The notes under the pieces are model-generated. The model was not told the origin of the DNA. It did not search any database and saw nothing but the letters and a program-made list of their open reading frames with translations. From Nematostella vectensis (taxonomy: Eukaryota > Cnidaria > Anthozoa > Actiniaria > Edwardsiidae), in assembly GCF_932526225.1 (NCBI RefSeq), contig NC_064047.1, forward strand, positions 7,625,501-7,689,500: DNA of 64,000 bases, read 5' to 3'. Both the position numbers and the translations under genes were made by a program. Positions 56,401 through 64,000 of the stretch are shown one piece after another; position 1 is the first letter of the stretch, and the number at the start of each line of letters is the position of its first letter.

Positions 56401-56720
56401 TGCAAAGAAAAATCACCGAACGGATGTCTGGCTGAGAAACAAGAAAGAAGACGGTTGTGACCCGTTTTTTGCGAGGGCAATTCTATAAAAAAGACTGCCT
56501 CGATGATAAATACACATAAAATGATTCTCCACAGTGGTTTTTCTTTATCAAAAGAGTTAAGCAAATCGAGAGAAACGTGTTTTTTAATGAATAGGCGAAG
56601 TACCGGTAGATCTACAACTACAATGTTTCTAGGCAAGCAAAAGAAAGTTTTCGAAAACATAATTCAACTCAAAAGACTCACCTGTATACATACGTAAATC
56701 CCTTCTTCAGAACTTGACAT
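53467..56720 (-). CDS. CLIC-like (chloride intracellular channel / GST-fold) protein, complete
   Basis: Exons are 56682-56720, 54121-54391 and 53467-53807, 651 nt in frame, 216 aa. Vertebrate CLICs are about 240 aa. Exon 1 gives MSSSEEGIYVCIQ. The exon 1/2 border falls where CLIC genes split (after the first beta strand). The N-terminal thioredoxin-like half has MMFKLKGVEPKVLLV, SPSGTLPVLF and the acidic EEVGAIEDFIESL. The C-terminal all-helical half has KFRSFLNSNN, LEILDKLLASR, SLTFVDSYLLPILLVIRVA and GFQIPATLKNVRLYIEE. These align with the CLIC C-domain, including the DxxLLP helix. The CPFS redox site of vertebrate CLICs is replaced by a VTST-like stretch, so glutaredoxin-type activity is unlikely. 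Soluble versus membrane role cannot be told from sequence. Confidence 0.8.
55068..55318. repeat. About 95-bp imperfect tandem repeat, about three copies
   Basis: Repeats of GAAGAGCATTGCACAT and ACAGTGATAGCTC with CACATCAACAAA between them, in CLIC-like intron 1. Confidence 0.65.
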
Positions 56721-58275
56721 TTTTGCGCTGTTATTGACGATTATTTTCCTGTAAACGTTGTGGCTCCGAGCTATGTGCCTGTTGCGAGCTTGGTGAGCTA
56801 CTTATAATCAATCAGGAGTAAGTAAAAATCGATTTGCACTTACGACATATGCTATGGTTGCTTGCTCAAGCGAGGCAGACAGCGTCCTCTTCGTACACAA
56901 ACACAGCCGCAGCCAAAACAACCACATAGAATCCACAAATGTGTTTTTAGAATTCATTAATACGCTATCAGTCAGTGTCAATTCATTGAATTTTTGTTTT
57001 TGCTGAATTTTCCGGCATGCGTGATGTTTTTTTTTTTCGTGCGTTAGTTAACGTCACTCATCGAAGTGAATAAAGATCTCGAAAGTTCATTTGTGCGTGC
57101 GAAGGTTTTTGTAAAAACAAGTCTTATTAAGCCTTCTATGTGTTAGTCGACATGTAGTGTTCTAAATTTTATTATACTTTCAACTGCGGTGGGGGGGGGG
57201 GGGGGGGGTAGACCTGGCTCTCGTGGCTTGGATCTTGGATGAATTCACAACTCACACACTAATCTAAAAATGCACGCTTTTTCCTGTTATGACCAGTCAA
57301 GTGCTATTCAGACAGAGTAAACACTACCAGCCAAAAAGTTGGGCTATGTATAACAAGCCACCAATGATGGCTTGTTATACTTTATCAAAATAAATACAAT
57401 TCTATAGCTTTCGTGAATCGTCTTCTGTGTTTTATTCATTCAAGGGTCTGTCCTTTGCAGTGGTCTCCTTTCACCTTATGAGTCACGGTTGCTTAACGTT
57501 TCGATATTGTATTCTGCTATTGTAAAATGTCAAGGCACCTTGCAATGCTTAGGCTTGATTTCCAGCTCTTTTCTGTGAGCCCGCAGTAGGTGCCCCCGGA
57601 TGGCTAGCGACGGCTGGAAATCGAGCAATGCTGAACCCATGAAAAAGAAGGGGGAGGTTTGTATAGTGCCCTTGATCCCCAGTTCAGGGATTGCTGTTTG
57701 ATAGGTAACAGATTTCTGTCCGATATTTATTTTCGCGGTAATTGATTCCTTGTCACCCGCTATAAAGATCGCGGTTTTTTTGGGCTCGCCTCCTTTTCAC
57801 GTTGTTGAGACCAAGAAAGGCGCGCCCTAATATTCTGATTTGAACCCTCTCTGATTGGAGATATTTTTTTAAATCAATTCTTAAAGAATTTTTGGAAAGT
57901 TTCGTCAACAAAAAAGGCGTGGCTTGTCTAGTGGCGTAGCTATTAGGACGAGACAAGAAAGTAGGACGTTTTTTTATTGAAGCACCCAAAGCTTTTACAA
58001 TAAGAATTATATACCCGACCCACCATTGGAAGAAGCAATCTTAAGATTGGGGATATACCATTTGGAGTATTTCTTTGCACATATAAAGCTGTAATCTGAG
58101 AATGTACACACGCATTTGCGGTCAGGAGGAAGAAGATAGAAAGAAATTAGATGTGCCTTTACAAAATACAAGAAACAGATGCTTGATTGCCCCTCCCCCT
58201 CTTTTTACCTAGTTTAGCTGCAATAAGAGAGGAATTAAAAAGGATTTCCCTAGTGTATGTAAAGAGGTTGCAGCT
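56721..58275. other. Interval between the CLIC-like start and CHAF1B stop; no gene seen
   Basis: It contains the presumptive promoter of the CLIC-like gene, a run of about 20 G near 57189-57210 and the CHAF1B 3' untranslated region. No coding exon was recognised. Confidence 0.55.
57973..57978 (-). promoter_or_regulatory. Likely poly(A) signal AATAAA of CHAF1B
   Basis: TTTATT on the plus strand (AATAAA on the minus), about 300 bp after the CHAF1B stop at 58276. Confidence 0.5.
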
Positions 58276-61200
58276 TCAGTCAAGGACGATCACTGTAGGC
58301 TCAAGAGGAATGTGTTTCCTGATTGTTTTCTCCTTCCTTTCTTGTAACTTATTGCTCTGATCAACTGTTCCAAATGGAACTCTTCTTTTCTCAGAGTTCT
58401 CACTTGATGGCATATCAGAGGAATTCACAGCCGGTGATTGGTTATTTGTCGTGTCTGTTGCACCTGATTGGCACATTGGAGTGGCACTTGATTGGGTTTC
58501 CCAGTTAGCATTGATTTGCAATGGGTAAGGATGGAGCGATTCACTACTAGATGTCAGAGCTGAATATTGGCCTTGACCAGATACATTTGCTTGTCCTGTT
58601 TCATGGACAACGTTTCCTGGAAATGTCACCAACTGCACAGGACCTTGAGATTGCTTGCCACCAACAGCGACCACTTGGCCGCCCTGATTACTCGGGTTAA
58701 CTATTTGCATTGGTACCATGTTAACTGCCTGGCCAGCCTGATTTTGAACAGTAACAGGTACTACATTCTGGCCAGAAATAAGGTACACCGGCTGCAATCC
58801 AGCAGGACTAACAATTTGTCCAGGTTGAGCTCTCACCATCTGACCAGGCACTGGCATGGTTACAAGCTGTACGCGTCTTGGCTGTGAGTGGTCTGTTGAA
58901 GTGGTACCAGAAGGAACTGATGGGGAAGTAAGAGGCACTCTTCGTGGTGTCACTGGTTTGGTCTCCTTTATTTGAGATAGGGGTACTGTGAACTGGTCAA
59001 TGCCTCTGGTTTCTTTCTTCTTTGACAGACCCGGATCAGACTTTTCAACAAGTGGTGATGTTGGTGCTGGTTGGCTTTCATTAACTTGGTTAAGGATAAT
59101 CTTTCTAGAAACATTTTCTGAAAAAAGAAAAAGAAATTGGGTTTAGACTACACAGTTAACTCCTGCTTATGAGAACCTGGATGATTTCATAGATCAACAG
59201 CAACAAAAAAAATCTGACCTTCCTTTAATTATTCCTATCTTGCTCTGACAAACAATGACAAACATCTACCAAAATCGATTCCTGCTATCAACGATTCACT
59301 CTGTGGCCTTTTTTTTTCAGACAGTTGATTCTAAAGTGAAGCAATTGCAAGTAACATGTTTACGGAAAGTATCACTTAAAATCCTCAGCCTTTATTAATC
59401 AAAGAATAAAACATTTTTATCTAGATTAAGTAGGTCTAAGGAGTGGGGAGAGGGCGGATCCGAAATTGCTCACTGAAGAGATTTTACTCTTAAAAGAAGG
59501 GAAGATGGAAGATAATAGGGCATGTTCTATGGCAAAAGAAAAAGTCCAGAAGCTACAAAAAGCCATACCAAGCAGGCCAATACCCAGGGGGTACAATCGA
59601 ACCACTCCCCCCCCCCACAATGGCTGAAAGTCCACTTTTGGTTCTCAATAGACATGATATTTGTAGACTATAAAGCATTAGCTAGATCACCCTGGTATGT
59701 AATGAAATCCAACAATAACCGTCCCATGAAGATACTGCAAAGGCATAAAAAATCCCTCTTTGTTCTCTTTCTGAAAAATTGTGTCCACCTTTTGGGATAT
59801 CGCACCCCTGCAAGAAAAATCCTGAGTGCCGGCCTGCCAAGATAGCCACAATGTGGACACCTGGACGAAAACGGAATAGAGTAAGACGTAAGAACACCGG
59901 GCAAAGAACAGTAGATAGAGAAAGAAACAGTGCGGGATAGAAGACAAGGGATTAGGCAAGTGATGTTGCTGCAAACAGAACACTCTGGAAGAATTCTGTG
60001 GAGGCTTTATGTGCCATGAGGCACAAAGAAGATAGGTAACAGGTTATATAGATCATTCAAGTCTTACCAGGTGAATCAACAGTTGGGCTGTTTCTACTGG
60101 TATTACTTGGTTTGCCAGCGAGTGGGGTACTCATAGTGATGGGTGGTGTCTCAAGGATTTCTTGCAGGGAATGTTTGTATGGAGTACCCAGTTCGCCATC
60201 CTTGAAGTACAACATCGAACAATACCCATCGGTGGAGGATATCACAAGAGTAGAGCCGTTGTTTGACCTGATGAATTATAGTACTGATGTGAACGTGATT
60301 GGTTGGTACAGTTTAAGACATAAGAAATCATGTGACTTTCATGTGACTTTTTTTTAAAAGTGCACTCTGTCTTTTAACAGAAAAACGAAAAGAAAATCAT
60401 TTAGCTCTATGAATCAGCCAGGACATTTCTGTCTGGGGCTTAGTTACATTGAATTTTATTTATTTTTGTAGCTTGCTGGCATGACAGCCACAGCCATTTC
60501 TGTACCAGTATTTAAAATTAAAACTAAAAATCCAGATTCCATAATGGTGATAATGCTTGGAACTTCCATCTTCTCCCATCTCTGTTAGAGGCTTAGAAAT
60601 ATCCAGGAGACCCCTACTATGTGGTAGAAAGGCTAGATGGAGGGACCAATTGATGGGGTTGAGGGCTGTGTCTAGTCAGAGGAATAAGAAACTGTAACCT
60701 ACCATGCCATATCGCTAATGCCTGAGTAGTGTATATTGGAGACATAAGCAAATGGGACTTGCTGTTGAGTGTCATACAGAAGAACTGCATCTAAAGTGGC
60801 TACAGCAAACACCATGCGATAAGGAAGCCTAGACAATGAAATGTTAATAAATACCAGAAGTCTCATATATTAACAATAAACAGCCCTATCTTTCAGGCAG
60901 GGCACTTATCACCATCTTTTGGCCTCAGCTAAGAGAAAATCTCTCCGCACAATGCAGTCTGCCATTTCACTTCGCAGATCCTCCAAAGGAAGCCCCTTTG
61001 CTGCTGAGATTGAATCGAGGTACTATTGCAACAGCTACTGAATTTAATTCAACCTTTTGCCCCCACTATTGCCCAGTGCATGGCTACAAGGCATACACCT
61101 ATTTCTAAAAACATTATCATAGCAAACATGTCATTGTTTGGCAAATGACAGTTCTACAACAAAATGGTACCATGGTTCTCATTATTGCATTTCTTCAGAA

Positions 61201-61858
61201 TGCAGGGGAATATGGATTAATCAAATGATAATCCATTTAAAGCCATGTCTGGCTCTGGCTTAGCTGAATATCTTTGTAAACTTTATGTTTGAATAATTTT
61301 AATTTAAAAAAACCATCTTTCAGTCTTGGACCTGCCATTCATTATTGCACTGACAGCTTGTTTTTTAATTAGGAGTATACTGTACACAGAAAAAATGACA
61401 TGCTGACATATACAGAAAAGCTAACCAGTCAGACAGACATATTGTAAACAGTCCACTCACTTGGATAATGAGGAGTTTCTTCCACTGTTTTCCTTGTCCG
61501 ACTCTATGAGACAATTGGCAGGAGATGAAATCATACAGTATTACAAATAACTGAAGAACATGACTGCAAAACAAACATAATAACAACATAATACATTGCA
61601 AAAGCACACTGGCTCAAAGTGTGCTTTTATGGCCAGCTCTGACCTCACAGTTATGATATTACCACATGCTCAATATATCCACAGCCCATTTTGTGCTTCT
61701 ATTGACCACTTTCATTACAGTTTCCACCTTTCCCTGAAGCACATTGTGTTGCAACAAGATAGTGATTCATACCTTTGGAATCCCTGAGTTCAAAGACTGC
61801 TGGGCAGCATCTAACTGCAACTGTTGGCTTTTTGGGGCTTTGTAGAAAACATACAGGT
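58276..61858 (-). CDS. CHAF1B: CHAF1B, 3' part: exons 9-13
   Basis: Exons in coding order are 61773-61858, 61461-61503, 60703-60828, 60068-60267 and 58276-59117. Exon 9 starts in phase 2, exactly what exon 8 at 280-349 requires. The join reads SPSK then [19 protein letters not shown], matching the vertebrate p60 segment ending in AVRCCP. Later segments are [53 protein letters not shown] and the C-terminal [10 protein letters not shown]. They correspond to WD repeats 6-7 and the disordered tail of p60. With the 5' part the coding total is 2001 nt (666 aa). The family is about 560 aa in vertebrates; the excess is in the Gln/Pro/Val-rich tail (residues about 390-650). There is no start codon or upstream exon in place: 126 bp upstream is the stop codon of another gene. 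Confidence 0.92.
60318..60545. repeat. Diverged copy of the MITE family at 22100-22340
   Basis: It shares TAAGAAATCATGTGACTTT, AATCAGCCAGGACATTTCTG and ACAGCCACAGCCATTTCTG with that element, in CHAF1B intron 11. The right end is not clear. Confidence 0.5.
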
Positions 61859-61984
61859 CTGTGGGAAGAGGAAACACTATCAAATGTTAAATAATTCAAT
61901 TAATCAACACTTTAGAATTCTGGGCATTTGAACTCAAAGCAATATCAAATATAAAAAATAATGTTGTCTGACTTCCAATTTTTA

Positions 61985-64000
61985 CTAATCTTCAAGACTG
62001 TCCTCCATAAAATCTTCCATTGAAAATGACTTCCTCTCGATGTCCTCGAACACAGGCATCGTAAACGATCGTTGCTGGTTACTCGTTATACGGCTAACCC
62101 CTGCAGCTCCGGCGCTGACACCCTGCTCAGTGGGAGAGGCGTACCCTTCCGACCCAGCGCTTCCCTGATGGGATTCAGAAGAAGGGCGAACAGATTTATT
62201 TTCAGTCCTTGGTTTCAACGGTGTGGAGGTAAGAGCCAGAGCTTCTGGAGGGAAGAATGCCGCGTTTGCGGTCGGGGTGATATCCTGTGGGGTACGGTCT
62301 GCTCTTGAATTGGCGAGGTTTGAAGTCTCAGCTTCGGTAATGCCTTGCTCTTCTTCCCTATCAGCGCCTTCTACATGCCTTTGGTTACCGCCTTCATAGG
62401 CGCCCTTTCTATACCCACCGTCGTCGCCTACGTCATCGCCCTTTCTGCCCCTGTCCTTCCAAGTGGCCAGAGTAAGCGGGAATCTCTTTGGGGGTTGCAT
62501 GTTGTTTAATGCCTCGTTGGACGTCCCTCTACTCGGGAACACCTCGCAGGAGCTACTACTCTCGCCGGATTCTAGCGGAAAAGGAGGCTCACTCGGTCTG
62601 TTCTCATACATCCCAGCTGGGAGGATGGAGTCACCAGTGCTAATTTTGAGGGCATCATCATCATCACCACTATGATTCTCGTCAGTTGGGTGTCTCCTGG
62701 GAACATCATCACCATCAATATTGCCAACTGATTTACCTTTGTCATCAGCATCATCAGTTACCTCAAATTTCGTCTCCCCAGCATTTGATGATCCTGTACG
62801 CACCCCGCCACTTTCAGCTTCTTCCTCTAAAGGAGCCTCCGAGATCCCTCCCGTGATCCTTTTCGACGCGCTGCCCCCCTCTCCACTGATTTCCTTCCTG
62901 AATTCTGGCAGGTCGACATCCGGGAGTTGCCTCGCCGTCAGGCTTGCTATCTCGGACCGCAGTTCGGAGAGCATCATGGCCGCACGGTGACCAAGCCTTG
63001 AGGAGAAATTCAAGGACGAGCTCAGCTGCGAGGAGTCCATGGACATGGTGGACTGAAGCTTGCGCATGCGCGGTACCTGGTCAGCGGAAGTACTTCTTAG
63101 TAAGATTTTCTTCTTCTTGGGTTTTGTTGGTGAAGTTGGGGACTCTGGGGCCGGGGTCTCTGATTGTCCGGAATCAGGATCTGATTGGTGTCCAGTTACC
63201 TTATCTTGCAGTTTCTCCGCGTGTATGGGTTCAGACTGCCCTTTGTCTTGGGGTGTTGGTTCAACGCGGACTGAATTCACTGCTTGTTCTTGGTTTTGAC
63301 TGTCTGGTTGCCCAGTTGTCGAGTATCCTTGATCGTTGTTGTCCCCATTACCACTCAACTCATCGGATCTTTTTTTCTGTCCAAATCCTTCTGCTTGTTC
63401 TTGGTTTTGATGGTCTGGTTGCTCGGGTGTCGAGTGTTCTTGATTGCTGGTATCTCTTCTACTACTAGACTCCAGGGTTCCCTTTTCCTGTCCTGCTGCT
63501 TCGTGGGAAGCCTCGCTCGTTGCCTCTGTGTGGATGTCGCCGGTGTCGTTGTCGCTTAGCTCTGTAGTAGCACTTGTAAACGGCAGAGGGCTTGAAAAAG
63601 TAAGTCTGGGTAAGCAGGGTTTAGTTTTTTTATCCGCATCGGAATTCCTTTCTACCGTACCTCTGCTATAAGAACACCCTTTTCCGTTACGTAGAACAGA
63701 TTCTCCTGCGTCGGCTCCGACTGTCCTCGGTCTTTCTCGTGCAAGCTCGGAACTAATCGGAACCCCTTCGAAATCACGTACACTACTTTCTGAATTTCCT
63801 TCTTTCTGGTCAGTCTTTTTACGTTCAGTTATAGAATCCTCATCTTTTGAACCAACTGTTTCCTGTGTATCCAACCCGTCAGGCGCATGGCTAACATGTT
63901 CGTTATGAGTCTTACTTTTCCTAACCTGCTCGCTTTCAGGCTGCGAGCTTTTACTAGATAATTCACAATGGTCCAGTTCGCTTCCAATTTCATCCTTCTT
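61985..64000 (-). CDS. Unidentified disordered protein, last coding exon (5' end beyond window)
   Basis: The frame is open from the window edge to a stop at 61985, 671 residues without interruption. I do not recognise the family. The composition is rich in Ser, Glu, Gly, Thr and Asp and largely disordered. There is a degenerate internal duplication (HSTPEQPDHQNQEQA and YSTTGQPDSQNQEQA, about 46 residues apart). One denser segment (KLQSTMSMDSSQLSSSLNFS then RLGHRAAMMLSELRSEIASL) could form a helix. The C-terminus is acidic and aromatic (MPVFEDIERKSFSMEDFMED). Uniform codon structure over 2 kb argues for a real exon. Its stop is only 126 bp from CHAF1B exon 9, leaving little room for a 3' untranslated region. 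Confidence 0.7.
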   Translation of the reverse strand, partial: KKDEIGSELDHCELSSKSSQPESEQVRKSKTHNEHVSHAPDGLDTQETVGSKDEDSITERKKTDQKEGNSESSVRDFEGVPISSELARERPRTVGADAGESVLRNGKGCSYSRGTVERNSDADKKTKPCLPRLTFSSPLPFTSATTELSDNDTGDIHTEATSEASHEAAGQEKGTLESSSRRDTSNQEHSTPEQPDHQNQEQAEGFGQKKRSDELSGNGDNNDQGYSTTGQPDSQNQEQAVNSVRVEPTPQDKGQSEPIHAEKLQDKVTGHQSDPDSGQSETPAPESPTSPTKPKKKKILLRSTSADQVPRMRKLQSTMSMDSSQLSSSLNFSSRLGHRAAMMLSELRSEIASLTARQLPDVDLPEFRKEISGEGGSASKRITGGISEAPLEEEAESGGVRTGSSNAGETKFEVTDDADDKGKSVGNIDGDDVPRRHPTDENHSGDDDDALKISTGDSILPAGMYENRPSEPPFPLESGESSSSCEVFPSRGTSNEALNNMQPPKRFPLTLATWKDRGRKGDDVGDDGGYRKGAYEGGNQRHVEGADREEEQGITEAETSNLANSRADRTPQDITPTANAAFFPPEALALTSTPLKPRTENKSVRPSSESHQGSAGSEGYASPTEQGVSAGAAGVSRITSNQQRSFTMPVFEDIERKSFSMEDFMEDSLED

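Overview
The window is animal (metazoan) genomic DNA. It is AT-rich and intron-dense, with GT-AG introns, and its proteins resemble vertebrate orthologues closely. The mix of Penelope-like retroelements, many small inverted-repeat elements and vertebrate-like gene structures suggests a cnidarian, probably a sea anemone such as Nematostella. That species call is an inference. One run of 200 N (48764-48963) marks an assembly gap.

Layout, left to right. (1) 280-4245, minus: exons 1-8 of CHAF1B, the p60 WD40 subunit of chromatin assembly factor 1. (2) 4827-15020, plus: a complete 11-exon CIN85/CD2AP-family adaptor with three SH3 domains, a capping-protein motif and a C-terminal coiled coil, divergent from CHAF1B across about 580 bp. 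(3) 17177-47475, minus: a complete 32-exon adenylate kinase 9 (AK9) gene with four P-loop kinase modules, convergent with the SH3 gene. (4) 44405-46770, inside AK9 intron 1 on the opposite strand: a 5'-truncated Penelope-like element (reverse transcriptase plus GIY-YIG nuclease) followed by a canonical hammerhead ribozyme. (5) 48764-48963: gap. (6) 49988-50153, minus: exon 1 of a PRDX4-type secretory peroxiredoxin, with the rest of the gene absent. (7) 50570-52465: a 31-bp minisatellite interrupted by a small inverted-repeat element. (8) 53467-56720, minus: a complete 3-exon CLIC-like gene lacking the usual cysteine motif. (9) 58276-61858, minus: exons 9-13 of CHAF1B. (10) 61985 to the window end, minus: the last coding exon of an unidentified, disordered protein.

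My exon models close in frame. AK9 sums to 5685 nt (1894 aa), the SH3 adaptor to 2214 nt (737 aa), the CLIC-like gene to 651 nt (216 aa), and the two CHAF1B parts together to 2001 nt (666 aa).

Two observations stand out. First, CHAF1B is cut within intron 8 and its 3' half lies about 54 kb on the wrong side of its 5' half. The orphan PRDX4 exon beside the gap fits the same misplaced block or rearrangement. Second, three AK9 introns contain tandem arrays whose repeat unit copies the local 3' splice site and the first bases of the next exon. In the largest array, roughly 45-50 copies each carry a branch-point-like CTAAC, a pyrimidine tract, an AG and an in-frame stop. This looks like recurrent minisatellite birth at splice acceptors, producing decoy acceptor arrays.
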